From positions 1 through 14,099 of the forward strand of contig URYP01000056.1 of the NCBI GenBank assembly GCA_900552115.1: a DNA stretch of 14,099 nucleotides, written 5' to 3'. Below are positions 1 through 6,216 of the stretch, piece after piece. The translations under genes were made by a program, and so were the position numbers. This DNA comes from an uncultured Oscillospiraceae bacterium. Its GTDB lineage: Bacteria; Bacillota; Clostridia; Oscillospirales; Acutalibacteraceae. Each line of letters begins with the position of its first letter. Position 1 is the stretch's first letter. Below the pieces are notes generated by a model. The model made no database searches and was not told the DNA's origin. It saw nothing but the letters and a program-made list of their open reading frames with translations.

Positions 1-154
1 TGGACTGATAGAAGTAATACGCTTTTATAGCGGTGCCAAGATCTTTATACCATATACGAATGTCCAACTCCCTGCATATAGCAAACGGATCGCAGGTGCC
101 ATACCGGTTGATGAGTTTTCCCACCGTTTCCGATATATAGTTCATGTTAGCCAT
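1..154 (-). CDS. ImmA/IrrE-family metallo-endopeptidase, N-terminal part (cut by window edge)
   Basis: About 51 residues can be read leftward from ATG at 154 to the window edge, beginning MANMNYISETVGKLINRYG and continuing with TCDPFAICRELDIRIWYKDLG. The pattern 'Y-G-x-x-DPF-x-I-x-x-x-L-x-I-x-x-x-Y-x-D-L-G' is the usual N-terminus of ImmA/IrrE proteins. The catalytic HExxH would lie beyond base 1 and is not seen. An AAAGGA ribosome site (about 164-168 on the complement) sits 9 bases before the ATG at 154; a second ATG at 145 is possible. It follows the XRE regulator gene by 63 bases on the same strand, the standard ImmR-ImmA arrangement in which the protease cleaves the repressor to relieve repression. 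The target is therefore inferred to be the neighbouring repressor. Family assignment rests on N-terminal similarity and context only. Confidence 0.72.
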   Translation of the reverse strand, partial: MANMNYISETVGKLINRYGTCDPFAICRELDIRIWYKDLGTAIKAYYFYQS

Positions 155-217
155 AACGACGTGTCCTTTCAAAAATTCGCCATAACCTGGCAACAGCACT
201 TTCCAGTACAGCAGCGG

Positions 218-679
218 CTACTCCTCCGGTTTTTCAGTTCTTCTGCGGCTAACCCTTTTTCTGGGAGTGAATTTTTCACGGGCTTCCGCTTTTGATTCCA
301 AATAAACCTCCATTAGCGACTGAAAAAATATGTCCTTAGCCTCGTCATTGAGTTCTCCGCCGGCAAACAGGGCCGAAGCTTTGTTGAGTACCTCGGCAGC
401 TTCTCTGGCACCCCGATACCCATACTCATGTTTTACGTTGGCCAGAAACACGTCCTGATCCAAATTTTTGTGCTGGTTTGCCTCGTCTTCATCCAGCAGA
501 TAGCTGACGGACACATTGAGGGCGTCGGCTATTTTTTTCATATTGCCGCTCCTTGGCATAGTACCAGTCTGCTCATATGTATAAAGAGAGCGTTCCGAAA
601 TGCCTGTTTTCGCCGCCAGCTCGCTTTGCGACAGATTGAGCGCGATACGCGCCTGTTTAATTTTTTCTCCAAATGTCAT
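218..679 (-). CDS. XRE-family (ImmR-like) transcriptional repressor
   Basis: A 153-residue protein. Residues about 3-64 form a classic HTH_3/Cro-C1 domain: GEKIKQARIALNLSQSELA, then TGISERSLYTYEQTG and IADALNVSVSYLLDED. The rest is a helical, charged tail ending in a basic stretch (RKRVSRRRTEKPEE), probably for oligomerisation or protease recognition. I chose ATG at 679 because AAAGG on the complement (689-693) lies 9 bases ahead; the TTG at 688 is too close to that site. It is read from the leftward promoter at 784-812 and sits directly upstream of the ImmA-like gene. Known ImmR-type regulators repress a divergent promoter and their own; the three AACTTCCG copies between this gene and the rightward zinc-ribbon gene are the likely binding sites. 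What element it controls is not visible, although this pair is common on integrative elements and prophages. Confidence 0.88.
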   Translation of the reverse strand: MTFGEKIKQARIALNLSQSELAAKTGISERSLYTYEQTGTMPRSGNMKKIADALNVSVSYLLDEDEANQHKNLDQDVFLANVKHEYGYRGAREAAEVLNKASALFAGGELNDEAKDIFFQSLMEVYLESKAEAREKFTPRKRVSRRRTEKPEE

Positions 680-712
680 AACAAGCAACCTTTCTTTATA
701 CAGTCCGCGCTA

Positions 713-782
713 AACTTCCGGTTATATATTGACAAACTTCCGAAACGGGTGTACACTACTAATGAAAGTAACTTCCGGTTAT
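713..782. repeat. Three copies of AACTTCCG, probable repressor operators
   Basis: AACTTCCG occurs at 713-720, 735-742 and 770-777, all in the same orientation. The outer two extend to an identical 13-mer, AACTTCCGGTTAT (713-725 and 770-782), whose core has imperfect dyad character (AAC-TTCCG-GTT). The middle copy lies in the spacer of the rightward promoter, and the right copy covers the likely start of transcription of the leftward promoter. This is the expected layout for an XRE repressor controlling both its own operon and the opposing transcript. Binding is inferred from position. Confidence 0.6.
729..757 (+). promoter_or_regulatory. Rightward sigma-A-type promoter
   Basis: A perfect -35 TTGACA (729-734), 17-base spacer and TACACT (752-757, four of six matches to TATAAT). 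It would start transcription near 764 toward the zinc-ribbon gene. An operator-like AACTTCCG copy sits in the spacer, so repression by the divergent XRE protein is likely. Confidence 0.6.
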
Positions 783-783
783 T

Positions 784-812
784 ATTCTATACCAGATGAT
801 TTTTTCTGTCAA
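784..812 (-). promoter_or_regulatory. Leftward sigma-A-type promoter for the XRE/ImmA-like operon
   Basis: On the complementary strand, TTGACA (812-807), 17-base spacer and TAGAAT (789-784, five of six matches). The start of transcription would fall near 777, inside the right-hand AACTTCCGG copy, which fits autorepression. The leader to the XRE start at 679 is about 100 bases. Confidence 0.65.
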
Positions 813-870
813 GGTATTCGTTTAAAAACCGGGTATAATGGTTATTTACCAAATACGGGCATGGGAATAC

Positions 871-1086
871 ATGCTGATAGAGGTGAATGAATTGGAGACG
901 GAGAAATACAAAGCAAGCTGTCCCATCTGCGGTCGGAATTTATTTCGGGGAACGCCAAGTTCCCACGTGGAAGTAAACTGTCCAAAATGCGGCGCTTTTT
1001 TGCAGGTTGCTTTTGAACAAAACGGATATACGGTTGAGACCACAGGGACTCGTGCAGAGGTTTTAAAGGGAAAAGCTACCGTTTAA
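871..1086 (+). CDS. Small zinc-ribbon protein, Mu Com-like
   Basis: A small protein (71 residues from ATG 871) with two CxxC knuckles: CPICGRNLFRG, then VNCPKCGAFLQV. The spacing and the 'hydrophobic-x-hydrophobic-x-CPKCG' second knuckle resemble the Com zinc-finger family of phage Mu (an RNA-binding translational activator of mom) and its many small relatives in Firmicute mobile elements. The start is uncertain. The ATG at 838 lies inside TATAATG with no ribosome site. ATG 871 has only a close GGGAA. TTG 892 has the best upstream signal (AGAGGTGA, 5-base spacing) and would give a 64-residue protein. It is preceded by a promoter with operator-like repeats and so is probably repressed by the divergent XRE protein. 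Its target is unknown; a nucleic-acid-binding role is inferred from the zinc ribbon. Confidence 0.62.
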   Translation: MLIEVNELETEKYKASCPICGRNLFRGTPSSHVEVNCPKCGAFLQVAFEQNGYTVETTGTRAEVLKGKATV

Positions 1087-1157
1087 TCGGCTAGTCCCAT
1101 CAACAAATGAATACGTTTGCCGAAGAGATACGTTGGACTTGTTAAATTATCAAGAGG

Positions 1158-1215
1158 AACCTGGCAAATAAAAGCTGCTTTGCTTATGCATCAGCTTTTA
1201 TTTGCCAGGTTTTTT
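1158..1215 (+). terminator. Strong intrinsic terminator (20-bp perfect stem)
   Basis: Bases 1158-1177 pair perfectly with 1192-1211 (AACCTGGC...AAGCTG with its complement), with a 14-base loop and a T-run at 1210-1215. It ends the zinc-ribbon transcript and isolates the regulator region from the following operon. An alternative role as an attenuator for that operon cannot be excluded, because I see no strong promoter between it and the start at 1307. Confidence 0.85.
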
Positions 1216-1306
1216 ATGTGAAATACAAGAAACAAACGGAAGCTGTGTAAATCCAGTCACACAAAACCTTAGATCAGATCAACTAACACATGGATGGGAG
1301 ACAAAT
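1216..1306 (+). other. Leader of the seven-gene operon, no clear promoter
   Basis: No convincing -35/-10 pair is visible here. The best candidate is TTGCCA (1202-1207, inside the terminator arm) with TACAAG at 1224-1229 and a 16-base spacer, which is weak. A reading frame open from a TTG at 1202 runs through this region, but that start is within the terminator hairpin and has no ribosome site. A GGGAG at 1296-1300 serves the ATG at 1307. Confidence 0.4.
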
Positions 1307-2392
1307 ATGAAGGAAAAAGAGCTTTTTATTGAATTATGCAGTTACAAAACCAATGAGCCGGACAGGTTGAAAGACCTGTTGCCGGAGAATGCCACCCCGG
1401 CTGTTCTGGGCCACTTGTTTTTTAATCGTATGCAGGGAATTGCTTACGGAACTTTAAAAGAAAATCATTTGCTGGGGCTTGTGAACCGTGAATTCAGGAA
1501 TTCTTTGCAGGGTGCTTACTATCAAAACATTGAAAGAAACAAAAACTACTTTGCCTGCCTGAAACAGCTCATAGATATTTTAACCCCCTGCCGGGGGCAA
1601 TACGCCTTGCTGAAAGGCGCTGTCCTTGGAAAGCTGTATCCGGAAGGATATCGCACGGCCAGCGATATCGACTTGCTTGTCCGGCCTTCCGATGTGACGG
1701 AAATTGGAGCTGTTTTATCCCGGGCAGGTTTTAGGCAGGGGCATATTCGCGGCAGTAAATTTGTACCGGCAGCAAGGCAGGAAATTATTGAATCGAAAAT
1801 GATGCGTGGCGAAACGGTGCCATATATAAAAGAAATCAACCGTTCCTTTTTCAAATTCCTCGAAGTGGATATCAATTATTCACTGGATTTCAAAAACAGT
1901 GCCACGCTACAAGTGGACAGCATGCTGGAACAGGTCGGGGAAGTCACGATCGACGGTTTAAATCTGATCACTCTCAGCCGATACGATTTTTTCATTCACC
2001 TGTGCGGTCATTTATATAAGGAGGCAACCACACTCCCCTGGGTGAAGATGAAACGCGATATGTCTTTATATAAATTCATGGATATTTACCTGCTGCTACA
2101 GGATCTTACCGCGTTTGACCTGCAAGATCTGTACGCACGGGCCAAAAAGCTCGACATGGCGGAGATTTGCAGCTTCGCTATTTTATGGACGGCGGCTTTG
2201 CTTCCCCTCCATAATGACGCCGCCGTTTATTTTGCGCGGCAGGAACTGGCCGGAAAAGAAGAAATTTTGAACACGGTATTGTCCCCCCAGGAACACAAAT
2301 CCTATATATTTACTGAACCGGATCTTAAGGTTCGTTTCTTTGCCGCCAACAGAATGCAGCTGCTTAAGGAGGTGGAGTCGTGCGAAAACTGA
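1307..2392 (+). CDS. Nucleotidyltransferase family protein (NTP_transf_5-like)
   Basis: 361 residues from ATG 1307, which has GGGAG 6 bases upstream; longer readings would start inside the terminator. The signature lies at about residues 103-124: KGAVLGKLYPEGYR followed by ASDIDLLV, the nucleotidyltransferase 'G...DxD' pattern with D120 and D122 as likely metal ligands. Length, the 'LLKGxxLxxxYP...SDIDLLV' block and a helical C-terminal half (HLCGHLYKEAT, YLLLQDL) match the poorly characterised NTP_transf_5 family (PF14907). Relatives occur in capsule and peptide natural-product loci, for example with lasso peptides carrying phosphate-type tailoring. It is first in an operon in which every following gene overlaps the previous one. 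The acceptor is unknown; transfer of a nucleotide or phosphate-containing group to a peptide, sugar or protein is possible. Confidence 0.82.
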   Translation: MKEKELFIELCSYKTNEPDRLKDLLPENATPAVLGHLFFNRMQGIAYGTLKENHLLGLVNREFRNSLQGAYYQNIERNKNYFACLKQLIDILTPCRGQYALLKGAVLGKLYPEGYRTASDIDLLVRPSDVTEIGAVLSRAGFRQGHIRGSKFVPAARQEIIESKMMRGETVPYIKEINRSFFKFLEVDINYSLDFKNSATLQVDSMLEQVGEVTIDGLNLITLSRYDFFIHLCGHLYKEATTLPWVKMKRDMSLYKFMDIYLLLQDLTAFDLQDLYARAKKLDMAEICSFAILWTAALLPLHNDAAVYFARQELAGKEEILNTVLSPQEHKSYIFTEPDLKVRFFAANRMQLLKEVESCEN

Positions 2393-3018
2393 AAATGCCG
2401 CCGCATAGGACCAACGGCTTGCTGATTACATTCTGCGGATTGGATGGCTGTGGAAAAACAACAATGATACGACGATTAGCCTCCGATCTTGAAAAAAACG
2501 CGACCCTGTTTTTAACCAGGCAGCCAACGTCTTTCGTGCGGAACGCCGAAATATTCCGAACCTATATGGATTCTCCCGATCACAAAGCTTTTGATTACAG
2601 AAGTCTATCCCTGCTAGCGGCAAGCGACCGGCTTCAGCATGTCAATAAAACGATTCTTCCCGCTCTGGAAGCCGGGAATATTGTCATAAGTGACCGGTAT
2701 TTTTATTCCTGTTTAGCCAATTTGTACGCCCGGGGTTATGAGAGCGACAAATGGATTTTTGACATTGCAAAATCGATTGTCCAGCCGGATATTGCCTTTT
2801 TCCTGGATGTCCCCGTAGAAACCGCGGTAGCCAGGGTCAGAAGCCGGGCAGAAGAAAAGGACAATTATATCGATATGGCCCTTCAGCATCGTCTGCGGAA
2901 AGAGTATTGGGCGATCTGTAAGGCCAACGGCGGTGTTTATGTTGACAGCAGTGGTGCGGAAGAAGAAACCTATAAGCAAATTTTGGCCATTGCAGAAAGG
3001 AAGGCCCTACAGATATGA
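2380..3018 (+). CDS. Thymidylate kinase-like P-loop nucleotide kinase
   Basis: 212 residues from GTG 2380. An AAGGAGG at 2366-2372, 7 bases ahead, strongly supports this start, which overlaps the previous gene by 13 bases. Walker A is GLDGCGKT (residues 20-27). The substrate/magnesium motif is SDRYFYS (D105-R106-Y107, the DR(Y/H) motif of dTMP kinases). A lid-like arginine stretch, VRSRAEEKDNY, lies at about 150-160. Length matches ordinary dTMP kinase, but the local sequence is divergent and the gene lies in a specialised operon, not near DNA replication genes, so it need not be housekeeping tmk. Thymidylate-kinase-like proteins in natural-product or polysaccharide loci may phosphorylate another substrate. 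Working with the adjacent nucleotidyltransferase is plausible; the substrate is not known. Confidence 0.82.
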   Translation: MRKLKMPPHRTNGLLITFCGLDGCGKTTMIRRLASDLEKNATLFLTRQPTSFVRNAEIFRTYMDSPDHKAFDYRSLSLLAASDRLQHVNKTILPALEAGNIVISDRYFYSCLANLYARGYESDKWIFDIAKSIVQPDIAFFLDVPVETAVARVRSRAEEKDNYIDMALQHRLRKEYWAICKANGGVYVDSSGAEEETYKQILAIAERKALQI

Positions 3019-3275
3019 AAACAGAGAACAAGCAAAAGGTATACGAAATACTAAAAGGATTAAGCGGCGTAGACACCATTGAGGAATCGGATTCGCTTTT
3101 GGCGGATATAGGACTGGACAGTCTCGGGCTGGTAACGCTGTTGGTGGAACTAGAAGAGGCTTTTCAAATTGAGCTGGAAGAATCGGATTTAAACCCATTT
3201 GATTTGATATACGTTGCGGATGTTGCGAATTTGATACGCCGATATGTGGAGGAACCAAATGAAAAAAGCTGTTGA
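3015..3275 (+). CDS. Acyl carrier protein
   Basis: An 86-residue acidic helical protein with the phosphopantetheine motif DIGLDSLGLVTLLVELEE; S36 in the D-S-L triplet is the attachment serine. Helix III and the end (VADVANLIRRYVEE) are typical of ACP. It begins at an ATGA overlap with the kinase gene, with a purine-rich AGGAAGG ahead. The next gene (BtrH-like acyltransferase) and the one after (AMP-forming ligase) are the expected donor-loading and acyl-transfer partners, so this is a dedicated carrier and not the fatty-acid synthesis AcpP. A phosphopantetheinyl transferase is not encoded in the window and would have to be supplied elsewhere. Confidence 0.92.
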   Translation: MKTENKQKVYEILKGLSGVDTIEESDSLLADIGLDSLGLVTLLVELEEAFQIELEESDLNPFDLIYVADVANLIRRYVEEPNEKSC

Positions 3276-4260
3276 GCTGCCCATTGTGAAACCGCTGTAC
3301 AGCACCTATCATTACCAAGGCAATGGTAGCGCCGTGCTGAAAAACAACAAAAGTATCCGGAACTGGTACTACAACCAGGTCATGAACTTGCAGTGTACAA
3401 AAGGGTTTTTACAGGGCCGTACAACCCCGGATATTAAAATCCCGCTGTCTTTCACCGTGGATAATCCCTATCTGGATCGTCATGCACTGCCTATGAAGTA
3501 TTTAAACGGTCACGTTCATCCCGTCATACGCGCGCTGCTGGACGATGGCTACTACGTCGCGTTCCATGGGATCGACGATTACTATGTATCCGGTAAAAGC
3601 TGGTACAAGAAAAAGCATTTTAACCATGACGGCTTAATCTGCGGATATGACCAGACGGATAAAACATACCGTATTTTTGCTTATGACCAGAATTGGATTT
3701 ATCGGGTTTTTAAAACACCGCAAAAAGCCTTTGACAACGGACGTAAAGCCATGTTTAAACAGCAGCAGTACGGGGCGATATGCGGCTTGAAGCCCAAAAA
3801 CGACCCGGTAGAACTATCGCCGACTGACATCTGTACAAATCTGAAAGAGTATTTGAATTCCACTTTTGAAAAATATCCTCCCGAACAGGATGGAGTCGTT
3901 AATGGGTGTATCGTTCACGATTATATCGCCCTCTATCTGGATAAGCTGGCGGAGGGTTATATCCCGTATGAACGGATGGACAGCCGGGTTTTTCACCTGA
4001 TTTGGGAGCACAAAACGGTTATGAGCCAACGAATACAGGCGGTTGAAAGCAAGCTGCAACTGGGGCATAAGATGGGGGACCGCTACGGCCAAATTGTGAA
4101 AGAAGCGGATAATATGCGGATGCTTTACGCCTCACACCATATGAAGCGGCGGGACGCCCTGTTACCGGTTATCCGGCAGAAACTGATAGCCATGAAGGAT
4201 CAGGAGGAGACTTTGCTGAAAAACTTTATCGAAGATATGGAAGGAGCTATGAAGACTTGA
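3259..4260 (+). CDS. BtrH-like (C39-peptidase fold) ACP-dependent acyltransferase candidate
   Basis: 333 residues from ATG 3259, with GGAGG at 3248-3252 (6-base spacing); it overlaps the ACP gene by 17 bases. The N-terminal half resembles the butirosin BtrH N-terminal domain / C39-like papain fold. NLQCTKG places a candidate nucleophile at C46. KKHFNHDGLICGYD gives H123. YRIFAYDQNWIY gives D143, so a Cys-His-Asp triad can be read. The C-terminal half (about 180-333) is helical and highly charged, with coiled-coil character near the end (ESKLQLGHKMG, KDQEETLLKNFIEDME). Butirosin BtrH takes a gamma-glutamyl-aminoacyl group from the carrier BtrI to an aminoglycoside. Here the adjacent ACP and ligase fit the same logic, but there is no aminoglycoside pathway, so the acceptor is unknown. 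A cysteine protease role is the main alternative. Confidence 0.72.
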   Translation: MKKAVELPIVKPLYSTYHYQGNGSAVLKNNKSIRNWYYNQVMNLQCTKGFLQGRTTPDIKIPLSFTVDNPYLDRHALPMKYLNGHVHPVIRALLDDGYYVAFHGIDDYYVSGKSWYKKKHFNHDGLICGYDQTDKTYRIFAYDQNWIYRVFKTPQKAFDNGRKAMFKQQQYGAICGLKPKNDPVELSPTDICTNLKEYLNSTFEKYPPEQDGVVNGCIVHDYIALYLDKLAEGYIPYERMDSRVFHLIWEHKTVMSQRIQAVESKLQLGHKMGDRYGQIVKEADNMRMLYASHHMKRRDALLPVIRQKLIAMKDQEETLLKNFIEDMEGAMKT

Positions 4261-5639
4261 GTTTATGGACATATATACGGGAGAATATGCTGAAACATAT
4301 TACGCAAACAGTCTGTGAAGACAAAGCCGCTATGACCTATGAAGAGCTGGTTGTTTTCGCTGAGACGTTTGCCAAGAAGATAACAGGCGAAAGCAGCTGC
4401 GCAATTTATTGTCAATCTGAGATGGCCGCATCCATGGCCCTGCTGGCCTGTTTCGCGGCCAGGGTGACGGCCGTGCCCCTGCCTGTACGATATGGTGAGC
4501 GGCATTGCCAAAGAATACTGGATACCATCGATCCGACGTGTTGCATTACAGACGCGGGAGGCGAGCTGAGCATTTGCCGCCTGACTGGGTCCCGGTACCG
4601 TTCCCCCAGCCAACCGCCGGCCTTAATCATGTGTACCTCCGGTACGACAGGCGTTCCCAAAGGCGTTATGCTCAGCGAACGAAATATCCAGACCAACGTC
4701 CGGGATATCGCCGATTATTTTTCCATTGGCAGAGAAGATACCATTTTAATATCCAGGCCCCTGTATCATGCCGCCGTTTTAACCGGGGAATTCCTTACAT
4801 CGCTTATAAACGGCGTTAACATTCGTTTTTATTCCCAGCCGTTTCAGCCGTCCCTTTTGCTGAGATCGATTGAAAAACATACGATTACGGCGTTTTGCTC
4901 CACTCCAACACTGGTTAATCTTCTGGCTCGATTATCGCAGAATCGTGAATTGCCCCTGAAACACATCAGCATTAGTGGCGAATGTATGAGCGAGGCCACC
5001 AGACAATCCATTCGAAAAGCCTTTCCAAACGCAAAAATTTATTTTGTATACGGCCTGACAGAGGCATCTCCGCGCATCAGCTACCTGCCGCCGGAATATT
5101 TTGACGAAATGCCCGCCTGCGTAGGCGTTCCTCTTCCCGGTGTCCAGTTGAAAATTGTCGGTTCGGACGGCTGCGAAGTGGCGCACGGGGAAGAGGGCAT
5201 TTTGTGGGTAAGGGGCGACAACGTGATGACCGGCTATTATCAGGAACCGGAGCTGACACAAAAAATCCTGCGGAACGGGTGGCTCTGCACAGGAGACATC
5301 GCCTGTAAAAATGAGCGTGGATGGCTTACCATAAAAGGCCGAAGCGATGAGATGATTATCCGCGCCGGCATGAATATATACCCGCAGGAGATCGAAGCCG
5401 CACTCCAAAAGGACCCCCGCACAAAAGAAGTGTTGGCCTATGGCGTGGCAGATCCTAAAAAAGGGGTTCAGATAGCCATAGATATTTCGGGGGATTTTAA
5501 GGACGTCAAAGACGTGAAGCAGATGTGTATAAACACGCTCCTCCCCTATCAAATTCCAACCCTGATCACTCTGGTTGACGAGCTTCCTAAAAACGGCAGC
5601 GGTAAAATTATACGGGGTGGCCAGCATGCTGGAACTTGA
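4257..5639 (+). CDS. AMP-forming acyl-CoA/acyl-ACP ligase (ANL superfamily)
   Basis: 460 residues from TTG 4257, which forms a TTGA overlap with the previous stop and has AAGGAG 10 bases ahead; the next in-frame ATG (4287) would lose ten residues. The AMP-binding core is complete: P-loop TSGTTGVPKG (T127-G136), YGLTEAS (E269) for the adenine/magnesium region, TGDIA (D347) binding ribose, hinge-side GRSDEMIIRAGMNIYPQEIE, and a C-terminal GSGKIIRG with catalytic K450. It is somewhat shorter than typical 500-550-residue fatty acyl-CoA ligases, in the range of stand-alone ligases that load carrier proteins. The neighbouring ACP is the likely acceptor of the activated acyl group. The acid substrate cannot be read from the sequence. 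Confidence 0.92.
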   Translation: MSLWTYIRENMLKHITQTVCEDKAAMTYEELVVFAETFAKKITGESSCAIYCQSEMAASMALLACFAARVTAVPLPVRYGERHCQRILDTIDPTCCITDAGGELSICRLTGSRYRSPSQPPALIMCTSGTTGVPKGVMLSERNIQTNVRDIADYFSIGREDTILISRPLYHAAVLTGEFLTSLINGVNIRFYSQPFQPSLLLRSIEKHTITAFCSTPTLVNLLARLSQNRELPLKHISISGECMSEATRQSIRKAFPNAKIYFVYGLTEASPRISYLPPEYFDEMPACVGVPLPGVQLKIVGSDGCEVAHGEEGILWVRGDNVMTGYYQEPELTQKILRNGWLCTGDIACKNERGWLTIKGRSDEMIIRAGMNIYPQEIEAALQKDPRTKEVLAYGVADPKKGVQIAIDISGDFKDVKDVKQMCINTLLPYQIPTLITLVDELPKNGSGKIIRGGQHAGT

Positions 5640-6216
5640 AAAGAAAGTATTGCTCACGCAGGAGGAATATTGGTTTTTGCGGGATAATGCCTGCCGGGAT
5701 AGCGTCTGCACGACACAAGTAAATTATTACTACGATACGGAAAACCTGTTTTTTAATGCAAGGGGCATTACCTGTCGTATCCGAAAAAAAGGACATGAGC
5801 TTATCGCAACGGTTAAATCGCATCGGCCCGGCCCTAAAGGCGCCAGCCTTGAGCATTCTTTTCCGGCGGACAAGGTGTGGGACACCTTTCCGCTGGGGCC
5901 GCTTTGCTTAAAGAAAATGGGGCAATTGACAACCATGCGCACGGTTTGCACTCCAGAACCAGGGGTCCGGATAGAGCTTGATCAAAATACATACCTGAAT
6001 ACGGTGGATTACGAACTGGAAATTGAATATGCTCCGGATCGGGAACCCGCGGCCGATGTTGAGCTTAATAAAATGGCTTTGGCCCTGTTCCGCCGGGGAA
6101 TTCTTAGTAATCCCGCTGACTTTATTCAGCGTACTGGAAAAGGAACCAGCAAATCTCAACGCTTTTTCAGTACAAAAGCAGCCATTAAAAACAGCAGAGA
6201 AAGGATGGGCTTATGA
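5626..6216 (+). CDS. CYTH-domain triphosphate tunnel protein
   Basis: 196 residues from ATG 5626 (GGGGTGG 5 bases ahead), overlapping the ligase gene by 14 bases. The N-terminus carries the CYTH ExExK signature (E3-E5-K7). It is followed by QVNYYYDT, CRIRKKG (R51, R53), ATVKS (K64), R105, the IELDQNTYLN strand and DYELEIEY (E130, E132, E134). These alternating charged residues line the tunnel that binds triphosphate with divalent metal. The layout resembles Bacillus YjbK-like proteins. Known members are inorganic or thiamine triphosphatases, class IV adenylyl cyclases and mRNA triphosphatases, so the reaction is not fixed by family. In this operon it may hydrolyse a triphosphate product or byproduct, or use an NTP substrate alongside the kinase and nucleotidyltransferase. 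The last ~35 residues are basic and beyond the core. Confidence 0.88.
   Translation: MLELEKKVLLTQEEYWFLRDNACRDSVCTTQVNYYYDTENLFFNARGITCRIRKKGHELIATVKSHRPGPKGASLEHSFPADKVWDTFPLGPLCLKKMGQLTTMRTVCTPEPGVRIELDQNTYLNTVDYELEIEYAPDREPAADVELNKMALALFRRGILSNPADFIQRTGKGTSKSQRFFSTKAAIKNSRERMGL

Noticed and set aside
834..839. TATAAT as the -10 of a further rightward promoter
   Set aside because: No acceptable -35 lies 16-18 bases upstream (811-816 reads AAGGTA), so it is probably chance.
838..870. ATG at 838 as start of the zinc-ribbon gene
   Set aside because: It overlaps a TATAAT-like sequence, has no ribosome site, and the extra residues (MVIYQIRAWEY) look unlike the family.
1202..1306. Upstream extension of the nucleotidyltransferase to a TTG at 1202
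   Set aside because: That start lies in the arm of the terminator hairpin and lacks a ribosome site; ATG 1307 has GGGAG at ideal spacing and the family similarity begins after it.
4932..5711. 259-codon minus-strand frame opposite the ligase gene
   Set aside because: Overlaps the conserved AMP-binding motifs on the other strand and shows no domain of its own.
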